Below, one piece after another: positions 33,890-43,861 of a DNA stretch of 64,000 bases; position 1 is the first letter of the stretch; every line of letters begins with the position of its first letter. Both the position numbers and the translations under genes were made by a program. The DNA lies in IMG/VR virus record IMGVR_UViG_3300042923_000569, positions 124,001 to 188,000 of that record; one strand, 5' to 3'. The notes beneath the pieces are model-generated. The model was not told the origin of the DNA. It was given only the letters and a program-made list of their open reading frames with translations, and did not search any database. This DNA comes from a virus.

Positions 33890-35596
33890 TTAATTCCAAC
33901 GTGTGCCAGGAGCAGACGGAACGCCTGTGCTGGTGGGTATAGCCGAACCTTTCTTAGTCGTACTGGTACGATAAGTTAAGAATCTAGTGACCTTTTCAAT
34001 GGAAATAGTACTGATAGAACTTGCTCCAGTAACAACAGTACCAATATATACTCTCCATAATTCTTCAGAAAGTAATGTAGTACTGATAAAGTAATTAGCT
34101 TCTCCTTCCAAATTAACAACATAAACGTAAAATGTTTTGTTTGCTGGCGACGAATCAATTGTAGTTAAATCTACAATAGTCTTAGACAACTGATAAAAAG
34201 AACCATTTATTAAAACTGGCATATCCTGATTAAAAAACAGTTTAAAACCAATTGGTTCGTTATTAGATTCAACAACTATATTTGAATTAATAATATCTGA
34301 AAGAGTTCTATCGTTTACATTTAAACTATTATATAAAGTTGTGAAATTATCTATTTTACCTCTAATAACACTGTAATAATCATAATCAACATACCTTGCA
34401 TTAGAACTAAAGACTATCCCATCGTCGGTTTGGAATAATGAAGTACCTGCATTGATATTAGAATTATAGCCATTATAATTCTCTAAATCAAAGCTATATG
34501 GATTATCTATTTCTATTACATTATTTGTTGATTCAATTTTTATAGAACCATTATTCAATGTATCAAATGAATATGATTTAGTATCTATGTTATATGTAAA
34601 ACTAATACCATACGTATCTGACTTGGAACCAAAACTAGCTTCCGCGTAAAATCTATGAACTATTGAAACTCTAACATCAGAGTTAGACTCATTGCACTCT
34701 GCATTTAATAAACCATAACTTGTTATATAAAATGGGTTAGCATTGGTGTTGTCATCTTCCAATATTAAGGGTGAATCAGTCGAAGACTTGCTAACAATAG
34801 TGTTAACTACATTAATATGATTTGAATTAGATACCACGCTTCCAAATAAATTATTACCAGATATTCCTGAAACTGCATTTAATGAGGCAGTACTACCATT
34901 AATAACATCAGATGTGTTTAACGTGTATAAACTTATATTAAATGCATCATCTTTGTTGTATGAATCTATACACCATATATAGATCAAATCCCCTACAATG
35001 TGTATGTAATTGGGATTGGTATTTGGTATCAACGATCTATCAAATTCTAGAAAAGAGTGATAGTCTTGGTCAAATGTTCCATTAGTTAATGCAATAGCAT
35101 ATGTTAAGTTACTGCCATTGATGATTTTCATCATTAGTACTTGATCTGATTTACTAGCTATGAAATCATCAATCTGATATGAGCTTGTAAAAAAACTTGG
35201 TCTATATTCTAAATTAGTGTTGATGGGAGTAAGATCATCCGCAATTCTGGCGTTTTTCAAATATGAGTAGTAAAAACGTTCAGTACTTCCATTATTAGTA
35301 GGTCGAATAATAACTAACGTCCCATTATTTTCCAATATTGTAGGGAAACTGTTTTTGGATGTTGATGTTGTCGGAACTGCTGCTGAACTCACATTTATTG
35401 GTAGATAATCTTGAGTCCCTACGCGAGTAAGTGGAGACATAGAGATCATATTTTCGATGTAAAGCTTATCATAATAGGGGATATTAATATCCCCTGTTGA
35501 GTCTGCTTGGAGATCATTAATCTCTCTGATAGTGTTCAAACCATTGATTTGAATATTACCAGATGAGCTTAAATCACCGTATATTTTTTTTGCCAT
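33890..35596 (-). CDS. Fibre-like structural protein, paralogue 1
   Basis: The protein is 568 aa. The N-terminus MAKKIYGDLSSSGNIQING is a strand-rich attachment-like start. The middle is Ser/Thr/Asn-rich beta-type sequence, including NNGSTERFYYSYLKNA, which also occurs in the next protein as TNGSTINYYYTYINN. The last about 120 residues (FKLFFNQDMPVLINGSFYQL...GSAIPTSTGVPSAPGTRWN) form a C-terminal module shared by all three genes of this block. Probably part of a virion fibre or surface protein. Confidence 0.65.
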   Translation of the reverse strand: MAKKIYGDLSSSGNIQINGLNTIREINDLQADSTGDINIPYYDKLYIENMISMSPLTRVGTQDYLPINVSSAAVPTTSTSKNSFPTILENNGTLVIIRPTNNGSTERFYYSYLKNARIADDLTPINTNLEYRPSFFTSSYQIDDFIASKSDQVLMMKIINGSNLTYAIALTNGTFDQDYHSFLEFDRSLIPNTNPNYIHIVGDLIYIWCIDSYNKDDAFNISLYTLNTSDVINGSTASLNAVSGISGNNLFGSVVSNSNHINVVNTIVSKSSTDSPLILEDDNTNANPFYITSYGLLNAECNESNSDVRVSIVHRFYAEASFGSKSDTYGISFTYNIDTKSYSFDTLNNGSIKIESTNNVIEIDNPYSFDLENYNGYNSNINAGTSLFQTDDGIVFSSNARYVDYDYYSVIRGKIDNFTTLYNSLNVNDRTLSDIINSNIVVESNNEPIGFKLFFNQDMPVLINGSFYQLSKTIVDLTTIDSSPANKTFYVYVVNLEGEANYFISTTLLSEELWRVYIGTVVTGASSISTISIEKVTRFLTYRTSTTKKGSAIPTSTGVPSAPGTRWN

Positions 35597-35605
35597 AAGT
35601 TATCC

Positions 35606-38362
35606 TTACCAATTTATTGTTCCGGTTTGTGCTGGGTTACCAGTACTAACAGGGAATGCAGAACCAATTTGTGTCTCACTTGGTCGGTAAATTCCGAAGC
35701 GTGAAACCTTGCTAATATTTAGGTCAGAAACTTTTGTACCATCAGTCTGAATATTACCAATGTACATATTAGTTAGACTTTCAGGAATTTCAGTTAAACT
35801 AACTTTATATTGTGGTGTCCCTGAACTTGAATCAACGTAAACGTAGAACTTTGTATTGCCGGGATTACTTTTAATTGTGCTTAAATCAATTGAAGTTATT
35901 GGCATTTCAAAGAATTTACCATTCATTAGTACTGGAGTGACTTCAGTGAAATATAAGTAAAATCCTTGAACAACATCCTGTGCTAGTATAACAGTAGGTG
36001 TAGAAGTTCCTATTGAAGCATCATTACCAGCAGGCATATTATTTTGGAATTCTGCCAAGGTTTTTCCTCTGTAATCAAATACCAATTTAGTACCTCTGTC
36101 TGTTTTCTCAAACATATAAAACCCAAATCCATAATTAGGAATATAGCTATATTCTCTTGCAGTAGGATATAAATCAGGAGCATGATAACTGTTACTTTGT
36201 TTAAGGGAAGTTAAAGTACTACCAGATTTTACACCTGCATATGAATATTCTTGGCTGTCTCCAGGAACGGTCACATTTATTGCATGTGGTAAAGAAACGT
36301 ATGTAAAATCACTATAAACAGCAACACACATGCCTCCATGTCGTACCATTTCAGATGTAAATTTACCATTACCAGTTACTGTAGTAATATCATTATTCAC
36401 ATAATTATTAATTATTGTATTCAATGAAATTGCAGTAATTGCATCACCAGTTAACGTAACATTAACTGACGCAATAATTTGATTTCCACCTAAACCAGAG
36501 GTATTAACAGTACTGATACATAAAATACTATTGAAATATGAAGTATCTGGTGAAAAATACAAACCTGCCAAACTAGCAGAAACACTTAAACCCAATGACG
36601 ATATAATTGAATTTTTGATATTTGTTAGTAGTTGGTTAGATACTGTTATAGTTCTATCGTATGTTAAAGTCGATGGATTTAATTTATATCCACATGATAG
36701 AATATCATTCTCAATAAACAAAGTACCATAAAATGATACATTACCAGAAGCATCACAATAAGAAACTCCGCCATATGTATTCGGCATTAAAGGAACTCTA
36801 TCAATTTGTGGAGCATAACCAGTCATCGTACCGCTTGTAAACGAATTATAATTATAAGTTCTGGTAGTTCCAATCTCGGAAACACCTTTTTTGTATTTTG
36901 TGTATGGTATTCCTTCATATGTTCCAGTCCCACTAAAAATAATTTTAGAGGTATCAATAGGAATTCCACCCATCAATTGGTCACCAACACGTGATGCATA
37001 ATCAGAAGATACTATATATACACTAGGATTATTAAATGTTCTATTTCTGAAATTATACGCATCCACCTTATTTGTAAATGAAGCAATTTTACCAGAGTAC
37101 ACATTATAATTATCACTTAAAACATATTTCTCTCTAATATAGTACTGTGTACCGTTGCTAGTTATGTAAATTGTTCCATGTAAACTATCAGAAAATGCAT
37201 TATCAAATCCATATAAATTCTGACTTGTTATTGAATATGGATTAGTGTAAGTAATAGCACCGGTATTCCCACCTATACTAGTAATAGGTGTGTTTGATAA
37301 ATCTGTTGTAAATGTGTTAGTACTAATATTATATTTCGTGACAAATGAATAATATGTATCATATCTATTTGTTTCATTGGTACAAAACATATTTGTTGAG
37401 AAGTTAATATTAATATTTGTCCCATCAAAAATACACTTAGCCATTCCTGGCATAGAATAAGTATATGGTGATATATTTGAAAACACCGAATTATATTTTA
37501 TAAATGAATTTGATGAAGTACCAATAGTACTAGCCCATGCATCTGCAATTCTTATAAATGGCTGAGAACCCTGTGCACCGTACATAGTATTACCGTTTAT
37601 TCCAGTAACACGTTCTACTGTATTAATAGTCCCAGCATTTATTTCAGAAACTGGAATTCTATAAAGAATGAATTCAAATGGATCTGAAATATTATATTGT
37701 ACATTGTATGGAAAGTTGGAATTAAAAACCGAACTATATAAACACACAATGTATACATACGAACCAGCAACAGTTGCAGTTAGAATGCTATACGGAGTGA
37801 GTGACCGTGTATAAGTGGCTGATTTATGTAAATCTTTATCCATAGTTCCATTAGTAAGAACAACATGAACTACATTATTACCAACTTCTTCATATACTAA
37901 ACAATTTGATGTATCTGAATCATTGAAAAGAATATTATTCCATGAACCTTCATAGTACTTATTGATTGTAGTATAAGGTCGCATAGATGAATCTGGATTA
38001 TTGATATAAGTATAGTAGTAGTTAATAGTACTACCGTTTGTACCGGGACGTAAGTACACCAATGAACCATCATTTTCAAGAAGAACTGGCATAGCTGCAT
38101 AATATGAAACTGTACTACCACCATCAAATGTACCAGCAACACCAGGGCTGTTATTATTCAATGCACCATATTGTGAAAATGGTAACTGGTCGAATACATT
38201 ATCAATACTATCTTTGAGATCGATAGGCAATTCAATAACACCATCAGTTTCAGGTGTATATGTAATATTGTTGCCGGTTAATTTAACATTTAAACCAGGT
38301 TGTTTACCTTGAACTATCATAGTTCCGGTGGTTTTAACGTCACCTTTAATATTATAAGACAT
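35606..38362 (-). CDS. Fibre-like structural protein, paralogue 2 (large)
   Basis: The protein is 918 aa. The N-terminus MSYNIKGDVKTTGTMIVQG has the same layout as its neighbours. A long Asn/Ser/Tyr-rich middle is expected to be beta-structured. The C-terminal module begins around residue 795 (VTPVLMNGKFFEMPITSIDL) and ends GSAFPVSTGNPAQTGTINW. The genes are 9 bases apart and share a terminator. Its size and variable centre suggest a receptor-facing role. Confidence 0.65.
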   Translation of the reverse strand: MSYNIKGDVKTTGTMIVQGKQPGLNVKLTGNNITYTPETDGVIELPIDLKDSIDNVFDQLPFSQYGALNNNSPGVAGTFDGGSTVSYYAAMPVLLENDGSLVYLRPGTNGSTINYYYTYINNPDSSMRPYTTINKYYEGSWNNILFNDSDTSNCLVYEEVGNNVVHVVLTNGTMDKDLHKSATYTRSLTPYSILTATVAGSYVYIVCLYSSVFNSNFPYNVQYNISDPFEFILYRIPVSEINAGTINTVERVTGINGNTMYGAQGSQPFIRIADAWASTIGTSSNSFIKYNSVFSNISPYTYSMPGMAKCIFDGTNININFSTNMFCTNETNRYDTYYSFVTKYNISTNTFTTDLSNTPITSIGGNTGAITYTNPYSITSQNLYGFDNAFSDSLHGTIYITSNGTQYYIREKYVLSDNYNVYSGKIASFTNKVDAYNFRNRTFNNPSVYIVSSDYASRVGDQLMGGIPIDTSKIIFSGTGTYEGIPYTKYKKGVSEIGTTRTYNYNSFTSGTMTGYAPQIDRVPLMPNTYGGVSYCDASGNVSFYGTLFIENDILSCGYKLNPSTLTYDRTITVSNQLLTNIKNSIISSLGLSVSASLAGLYFSPDTSYFNSILCISTVNTSGLGGNQIIASVNVTLTGDAITAISLNTIINNYVNNDITTVTGNGKFTSEMVRHGGMCVAVYSDFTYVSLPHAINVTVPGDSQEYSYAGVKSGSTLTSLKQSNSYHAPDLYPTAREYSYIPNYGFGFYMFEKTDRGTKLVFDYRGKTLAEFQNNMPAGNDASIGTSTPTVILAQDVVQGFYLYFTEVTPVLMNGKFFEMPITSIDLSTIKSNPGNTKFYVYVDSSSGTPQYKVSLTEIPESLTNMYIGNIQTDGTKVSDLNISKVSRFGIYRPSETQIGSAFPVSTGNPAQTGTINW

Positions 38363-38371
38363 TATTTTCCC

Positions 38372-38953
38372 TTACCACGTAATATTCCCTGTTTGTGATG
38401 GCAATCCAGTACTTACAGGGAACGAAGCTCCTGCTGCTGTAGTGCTTGGACTAAACACATCTAATCTAGAACGTGAAATTATGTTTGTTGCTGAAATTCC
38501 AGAAATGTTTGTTGTAATCGTTCCAATCCAGAATATATTGTATGCATTAGCCCCTTCTTCAGCAATTACTGATGTAGTAATCAAGTACTTTGGAAGCCCT
38601 TGTGACATAGTTACATATACATAGAATGTACTACTTGCTGGATTGGTTTTTATTTTTGTTAAATCAATGGTTGTAATTGGAAGCATTAGGAAATTACCAC
38701 TTAACAGTGCTGGGTTAGCAGAGTTAAATGTTACATTGTATCCCGTATACGTAACAAGACCTGAATTGGGTACAAAGTTAGAAACAGGTAAAACACTAAT
38801 CATCTCAATTAATTGGTCTGATGTATAAGCGTCTACTGTGAAACCATTTGTTGCTGTATCACGTGCAGTTCCGTTTATCGATGTAATTACTGCTTTACCA
38901 TCCGAATATGCGGTTTTTCCAACGTTTAACGTCCCTTTAATTATTTTCGACAT
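38372..38953 (-). CDS. Fibre-like structural protein, paralogue 3 (short)
   Basis: The protein is 193 aa: only the N-terminal attachment-like part (MSKIIKGTLNVGKTAYSDG) and the C-terminal module (NPALLSGNFLMLPITTIDL ... GASFPVSTGLPSQTGNITW), without the large centre. This shows the common module on its own. The late promoter at 38987 lies 34 bases upstream of its start and drives the three-gene block. Confidence 0.7.
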   Translation of the reverse strand: MSKIIKGTLNVGKTAYSDGKAVITSINGTARDTATNGFTVDAYTSDQLIEMISVLPVSNFVPNSGLVTYTGYNVTFNSANPALLSGNFLMLPITTIDLTKIKTNPASSTFYVYVTMSQGLPKYLITTSVIAEEGANAYNIFWIGTITTNISGISATNIISRSRLDVFSPSTTAAGASFPVSTGLPSQTGNITW

Positions 38954-38986
38954 AATATATCCCTTTATTTAAGATATGCGTTAATG

Positions 38987-38994
38987 TATTTATT
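38987..38994 (-). promoter_or_regulatory. Late promoter of the fibre-like block
   Basis: The minus strand reads AATAAATACATTAACG; the same AATAAATACAT occurs on the plus strand at 59562 before the Ig-domain gene. Confidence 0.7.
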
Positions 38995-39006
38995 GGGGGT
39001 ATAAAC

Positions 39007-39036
39007 AAAAAAGGCACCCATGAAGGGTGCCTTTTT
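39007..39036 (-). terminator. Intrinsic terminator after nrdG
   Basis: On the minus strand GGCACCC-TTCA-TGGGTGCC is followed by TTTTTT; the other strand also has a T-run, so it may act in both directions. Confidence 0.85.
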
Positions 39037-39039
39037 CTA

Positions 39040-39510
39040 CTAATAATCTTTAGTTTTTATCAATATTCTCTGATTTTCCGAACCACGGAATGGGAGATTT
39101 AGATTTTTAAACTCTTCCATAAATTTACCATCAACCAATACATCAATGTAATTGAGAATATCTTTTGCATGATTTTCCAAAACTTCTTCCAATGTATATC
39201 CTGTCCAGCACCAAATATTTTTATTAGGAAATTTACCTTTTACTATCTTGCATAGTTCATAAACAGTACTAATATTTTTCGGCATCAATGCGTCTCCACC
39301 GAGTAAGGTTAAACCTTCAACGTAAGGTTTTGATAATTCCGTCAGTATAATATCTATTTGCTCTTTACCAAAAACAGATCCAGAACGATAATCCCAAGCT
39401 TCTTCGTTAAAGCAACCAGGACATCCATGACTACATCCTGATACATATAGCGTCACTCTAACACCAGTTCCGTTTATTAAATCATCTTTTACAATAGTTT
39501 GATAATTCAT
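39040..39510 (-). CDS. nrdG: Anaerobic ribonucleotide reductase activating protein
   Basis: The protein is 156 aa, the length of T4 NrdG, when counted from the ATG of MNYQTIVKDDLING, which follows the nrdD stop (TAATATG). The radical-SAM cluster is SGCSHGCPGCF (CxxxCxxC) near residue 27, followed by the GGDALMP SAM-binding turn. It forms the glycyl radical on NrdD. nrdD and nrdG are translationally coupled. Confidence 0.93.
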   Translation of the reverse strand: MNYQTIVKDDLINGTGVRVTLYVSGCSHGCPGCFNEEAWDYRSGSVFGKEQIDIILTELSKPYVEGLTLLGGDALMPKNISTVYELCKIVKGKFPNKNIWCWTGYTLEEVLENHAKDILNYIDVLVDGKFMEEFKNLNLPFRGSENQRILIKTKDY

Positions 39511-39511
39511 A

Positions 39512-41329
39512 TTACGACTCGATTTTGGTATGTTTGGTTCGTTCAATCACTTCAGCTTGTTTTCCAGAATTAAATGAACGACTGTTTGGTGCACTTAGAT
39601 AACCTGACACTCGTCGAATAACTGACATAGTACCTTCTTCCCGGTTATCACAAGACGGACAGTGGAATCCAATTTTATCAACAGAAAACTCACCTTCAAA
39701 ATTGCATTTATAACATTTATCTACCGGTTGGTTAATACCAAAATACGGAATTCTATTATATGCATAGTCGATTAATGTTTCAAGACCCTTGATATTATTG
39801 GATAGATTTGGTGTTTCGATATAACTTATATTACCGCCATTACTCAAATAAGCAAAGCTTTCCTCATAATCCCATTTACTGAATGGAGTACTTTCTATCC
39901 ATACTGGTTGGTGGAATGAGTTGGTAATATAGTTTCGCTTAAGAATATTTGGGAATTTTAATTCAATACATCTTGCAAATTTATAACATAAACTTTCAGC
40001 AGGAGTACCATATAGACTAAAAGCTATTTTACTGTCTTCCTTAAACTGTTCACATTTATATTTCATGTAATGAAGAATTGATTTGCAATAGTCTTTATTA
40101 AGATTACCTTTCATAATTTCTGAACATTCTGCTAATCCGACAAATCCAATACTAATACTTGCATATCCATTGTAAAATAGAGTATCAATTGTTTGATTTG
40201 CGTCCAATCGAGATATAGCACCTTCCATAAACATAGTAGGATTTTGTCTTGCTTTCATCGATTTAAGACGCTCAACACGGTTCATTTGTGCTCTATATGC
40301 CATATTCATATGATGATCTATTTTGTCAAAGAAATCACCATCAGATTCAGATTCTAATGCAATAAGTGGTAAATTAATTGACACTACTCCAAGATTGAAC
40401 CGACCATCATATTGTTCATTTCCGTTTTCATCTTCCCATCTACTTAAGAAAGATCTGCATCCCATTGGAGAAACTGCAATAGTATTCGAACCAGTTACTT
40501 TACTGTTTAATGGAACCGAAACAAAATCAGGATAAATTCGTTTTGATGCAGTAATCATTGCCTGTTCTTTCAAGAAATAGTTAGGATCAGTTGGTTTAAG
40601 ATTAACCCCATCTTCAAGGAAGAAAACAACCTTTGGAAATACTGGAGTACTTTTATCAATACCTAATCCATTTTCATGAACTTTTAAGTATGATTGAGTT
40701 ATCATTTGTCCAAATTTAGATTGGTTTAAACCCATTGATATTGTTACGAATGGAGTTTGACCATTACTTGAAGTGATTGTATTAACCTGATATAAAAGGG
40801 CTTGCATTGCATCGTAAACCTCCTTCTGTAAAGACTTTTCAACATATTCATCTGGTAGGTTAAATTCTTTTTGAAGCTCTTGAAGCTTCTCGTAGGACTT
40901 CTGAACATATGGTTCTAGACCAAAATCTATATGTGCTAGTGTTTGTCCACCGTACTGACTTGCAGAGACTGCTAGTACTATTTGAGTTAGAATGGTACTA
41001 GCAACACCTATGCTATTTGGTGTTCCAACCTGTGCATTACCAATTTTAAATCCATTTTCTAACATATCTCTGTAATTTACTAAACAGCAATTGGTCAATG
41101 GGCTTATAAAATAATCTAAGTCATGTATATGACCATATCCATTATTATGCCATTGCATTAGATCTTCCGACAGTTCATCTTCCGACCAATTTTTTGAAAG
41201 TATTCCTGCAAGTAAATCACGATGTGTATTAACTATCTTCGCATCTTTATTGGCATTTTCATTAAGAAGATCTTTATTACTCTGATTCAGAAAATCAGTA
41301 ATTTCACTATAAAGTTTATTAGTATTCAT
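39512..41329 (-). CDS. nrdD: Anaerobic ribonucleoside-triphosphate reductase
   Basis: The protein is 605 aa (T4 NrdD also 605). It has the N-terminal NrdD start, HIHDLDYFISPLTNCCLVNYRDML near 90-113, the cysteine-bearing CR-type segments, a zinc site near the C-terminus (CYKCNFEG and CPSCDNR), and the glycyl-radical region RRVSGYLSAP. It makes dNTPs without oxygen. The presence with NrdG implies infection of facultatively anaerobic hosts. No aerobic reductase lies in this window. Confidence 0.95.
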   Translation of the reverse strand: MNTNKLYSEITDFLNQSNKDLLNENANKDAKIVNTHRDLLAGILSKNWSEDELSEDLMQWHNNGYGHIHDLDYFISPLTNCCLVNYRDMLENGFKIGNAQVGTPNSIGVASTILTQIVLAVSASQYGGQTLAHIDFGLEPYVQKSYEKLQELQKEFNLPDEYVEKSLQKEVYDAMQALLYQVNTITSSNGQTPFVTISMGLNQSKFGQMITQSYLKVHENGLGIDKSTPVFPKVVFFLEDGVNLKPTDPNYFLKEQAMITASKRIYPDFVSVPLNSKVTGSNTIAVSPMGCRSFLSRWEDENGNEQYDGRFNLGVVSINLPLIALESESDGDFFDKIDHHMNMAYRAQMNRVERLKSMKARQNPTMFMEGAISRLDANQTIDTLFYNGYASISIGFVGLAECSEIMKGNLNKDYCKSILHYMKYKCEQFKEDSKIAFSLYGTPAESLCYKFARCIELKFPNILKRNYITNSFHQPVWIESTPFSKWDYEESFAYLSNGGNISYIETPNLSNNIKGLETLIDYAYNRIPYFGINQPVDKCYKCNFEGEFSVDKIGFHCPSCDNREEGTMSVIRRVSGYLSAPNSRSFNSGKQAEVIERTKHTKIES

Positions 41330-41375
41330 TGACGCTCCATGTCTTATTATGTGATTTATTTACAGACTTAAAAAT

Positions 41376-41398
41376 GAAAAAACCCCAAATAATGGGGT
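41376..41398 (-). terminator. Intrinsic terminator
   Basis: On the minus strand ACCCC-ATTATTT-GGGGT is followed by TTTTTT, between the 137-aa gene stop (41436) and nrdD. Confidence 0.75.
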
Positions 41399-41435
41399 AA
41401 ATTAATTGATATAAATCAATATAAAGTGAGAAAAG

Positions 41436-41849
41436 TTAACCAAACTTCTCTTTTAGTTTTTCCAAATCGATACTGTATCTTTTACCTTCCCACTGAACAG
41501 GGTCGTCACCGTGTGGGTCAAGTCGAGTATGCATAGCACCTCCCCAATAATGGGTATTCCAAAGTTTACGCTTTGAGCAGCATCCTTTAAGATTTAATTT
41601 ATGAAGTACTTGTCTGACTAAATTGATATGTACGTTGCATTCAACTGAAAGTTTTTCTGCGTACCAGATATAATCAACTGATGGATGTAAACCTTTACCA
41701 TCCAGAAGACCGGCAACTATTACATCAAACGCTTTTTCCAAACTCATTTTCTTACCATCTGGAAAATGCATTTTTGGTCGTTTCTGACCTTTATAGTTGT
41801 TACCGTCAAAAATCCATCGACGGTAACACTTTTCGTTCTCCCTACTCAT
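41436..41849 (-). CDS. Hypothetical protein, possible endonuclease-like, 137 aa
   Basis: A basic protein with Trp/His/Cys-rich segments (CYRRWIFDGNNYKGQKRPKMHF; LWNTHYWGGAMHTRLDPHGDD), suggestive of a phage nuclease or DNA-binding protein of the homing type, but no HNH or GIY-YIG core is evident. It lies between nrdD and a P-loop kinase, a common place for homing genes. Identity not established. Confidence 0.5.
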   Translation of the reverse strand: MSRENEKCYRRWIFDGNNYKGQKRPKMHFPDGKKMSLEKAFDVIVAGLLDGKGLHPSVDYIWYAEKLSVECNVHINLVRQVLHKLNLKGCCSKRKLWNTHYWGGAMHTRLDPHGDDPVQWEGKRYSIDLEKLKEKFG

Positions 41850-41974
41850 TATTTTTCCTTACTAATAAAAATTTCATTAAAGATAAAAATAAAAAATGAA
41901 ATAGCAATTAATCCAATACCAGCAAGTGCTATTCCATAGAACCAAGCTAGAAAAATTAAAATATCATGTAACAT
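41849..41974 (-). CDS. Small membrane protein, 41 aa
   Basis: An ATG overlapping the upstream stop (TGATG at 41974) opens a 41-codon frame that ends on the next gene's start (TAATG). It is almost wholly hydrophobic (LIFLAWFYGIALAGIGLIAI), one or two membrane passes, with a charged end SKEK. The coupling on both sides supports a real gene. Confidence 0.6.
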   Translation of the reverse strand: MLHDILIFLAWFYGIALAGIGLIAISFFIFIFNEIFISKEK

Positions 41975-42525
41975 CAGTGTGTCTCAAAAATGAATTTTCG
42001 GCTAAGTACTTCTAAAATACGTTCAGGCATTTCTTCATGTGTGTACTGACGCATATCGATAAATGGAATATTCATATCTACTAGAGTTTGAACGAATAGA
42101 TCATCAATGACCTTTGCTTCTTCTAGTGTTTGTGTGCGTCCATATGCATCATATTCTGGTTTACGTGGTAGTAGAAATACAATATTATCATACTGGCGGT
42201 AAAGCTCAAATGCTATTTCTGTACTGATATTATCGGGATCTTCATAAAATTCGTTGTAGATGATACCATTTAGTAATGATGCATCAGATACAACAAAATC
42301 CACCTTACCAGCTAAACGGAAAAGGCGGTGATTTTGTTGTGCAGTGATTAGTACCTGATCCTGCATTGCCATTTTGTTTTCATCGTATACATAATCTTTA
42401 ATGACTTCTGTTACGATTTCAACTTTCTTATTGGTGTGCAACTTCATTTTAGCAAATAGACCTGCTGCTGTGGTGCTTTTACCACAGCATGGACCGCCAA
42501 CTAAATTAATTATTACTGTATCCAT
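41974..42525 (-). CDS. P-loop nucleotide kinase/ATPase (AAA_28-like)
   Basis: The protein is 183 aa. Walker A GGPCCGKSTTAAG lies at residues 10-22, with a Walker B-like VDFVVSDASLLNG near 75 and a basic LLPRKPEYDAYGR lid. This pattern resembles the NadR-type/AAA_28 small kinases carried by many large phages. A nucleoside or nicotinamide-riboside kinase role is possible; the NAD salvage genes here make the latter worth testing, but nothing in the sequence proves it. Confidence 0.65.
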   Translation of the reverse strand: MDTVIINLVGGPCCGKSTTAAGLFAKMKLHTNKKVEIVTEVIKDYVYDENKMAMQDQVLITAQQNHRLFRLAGKVDFVVSDASLLNGIIYNEFYEDPDNISTEIAFELYRQYDNIVFLLPRKPEYDAYGRTQTLEEAKVIDDLFVQTLVDMNIPFIDMRQYTHEEMPERILEVLSRKFIFETH

Positions 42526-42545
42526 ATATTATCCTTATATTTTTA

Positions 42546-43595
42546 TTAATACCGGTTCGCTTCTGTAATCGTATAATTCTTTCGGTCAGCGTGTTGAGTA
42601 AGTCCTAATAGTTCTACTAGTACTTTGTCAATTTCTGGACCCCAAGCTGGACCTAATGCAACATTACCAGTATAGGTATTAATGTTAGTAATATTAGATG
42701 GTAATGCAATTAGCATAGGATCAAAAATATCCCATTGAATTTGTGCACGAGCTTCTTGAAATTGCTGTTCCATTTGTCGTTCACGTGCTGCTTGTTCTGC
42801 AATTTGAATACGTTGCTGTGTTAATTCTTCTTGTAACCGATCAATTTGTTGCTGCTGTTGTACTAGAGTTTGGCGAATATTATTCAACTCAGTACTCATA
42901 TTATCAACTTTTTTACTTAAGCTTTCAATCTGCGTAATCATACCAATTAACATAGGTAGAATAATTTTGATTGAAGTGAAGGCTTGTCTAACAGAAGAGG
43001 GAACAAAAAACTCATATGTCAAATCTTTAGCATGTCGTTCAATGTTGTAGTACTGGATAGGACACACCAACCATGCATTCATATGGTTACTTTTAGTATG
43101 AGAGACGAATCTATCATAAAAGTTAATTACTTGTCGTGAGTATCCATTATCATCATAACGGTCACGCTCAACTAATGTTTTATTGACATATTGTTCAGGA
43201 ATAATAAGAAGACCTAGTTTCTCTGCCACTTCAATAATATTTTCCATTTTTGCACGAGGTGCATTATGAATTTTAGGATTATATAGTTTATGTCGAAAAG
43301 TGGTATCATACGTTGAGAACTCAATATTCTGGATAGCTTTAGATACTTTCATATCTAAAAAATCAGTACCTTTACGATTTTCAAGTAATGTGTTATTGAA
43401 TTTTTCAACTAACTCTTCAACCGCACTGTTCACAGCTCTTCGAGAATTTTGGTCACCATGAGTTTTAACCAAATCCAAAAATTGTTTAGTAGTGGATTCA
43501 AATGACTCAACTTGATTTCGTATCTCTTCTTCGTACTTTGATGCTTTCTTACTGTTTCCATATGAAATATCTTTTACTAAATCTACTAAAATCAT
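42546..43595 (-). CDS. Coiled-coil protein, 349 aa
   Basis: A helical N-terminal region is followed by a central region with many charged residues. A long glutamine/arginine-rich coiled coil lies at about 225-285 (MSTELNNIRQTLVQQQQQID and following heptads). No catalytic motif. Perhaps a structural scaffold or host-interaction factor. It overlaps the next gene by 4 bases. Confidence 0.6.
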   Translation of the reverse strand: MILVDLVKDISYGNSKKASKYEEEIRNQVESFESTTKQFLDLVKTHGDQNSRRAVNSAVEELVEKFNNTLLENRKGTDFLDMKVSKAIQNIEFSTYDTTFRHKLYNPKIHNAPRAKMENIIEVAEKLGLLIIPEQYVNKTLVERDRYDDNGYSRQVINFYDRFVSHTKSNHMNAWLVCPIQYYNIERHAKDLTYEFFVPSSVRQAFTSIKIILPMLIGMITQIESLSKKVDNMSTELNNIRQTLVQQQQQIDRLQEELTQQRIQIAEQAARERQMEQQFQEARAQIQWDIFDPMLIALPSNITNINTYTGNVALGPAWGPEIDKVLVELLGLTQHADRKNYTITEANRY

Positions 43596-43861
43596 TCTTT
43601 ATCTCCATGTAATCCAATGAAACGGCGATACCACGAAAGTAGTGGTCCATTAAAATCTGCATTGTATCTTGATGAACGCAAGCGTGCATGAATTGAAATA
43701 GCACTTTGAAAGTACTTTGTCATTTCGAATGTTTCATTTGCTTTTTCTTCAAGAATCTGTTTGAATAGAAACTTCACGGTATCAATGTAAAGTTCAGATT
43801 CATTACCTTGTTCAAATATATCTACAATCTGTTTTAGATAAACATCTTCAAGTGTACTCAA
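43592..43861 (-). CDS. Hypothetical helical protein, 89 aa
   Basis: A mostly helical small protein (KFLFKQILEEKANETFEMTKYF; LSWYRRFIGLHGDKE). It overlaps the deaminase-like gene by 14 bases and the coiled-coil gene by 4. Function unknown. Confidence 0.6.
   Translation of the reverse strand: MSTLEDVYLKQIVDIFEQGNESELYIDTVKFLFKQILEEKANETFEMTKYFQSAISIHARLRSSRYNADFNGPLLSWYRRFIGLHGDKE

Noticed and set aside
41350-41372. GTAAATAAATCAC late-promoter-like site before nrdD
   Set aside because: Core bases differ from the other late sites, and nrdD is expected early or in the middle phase.
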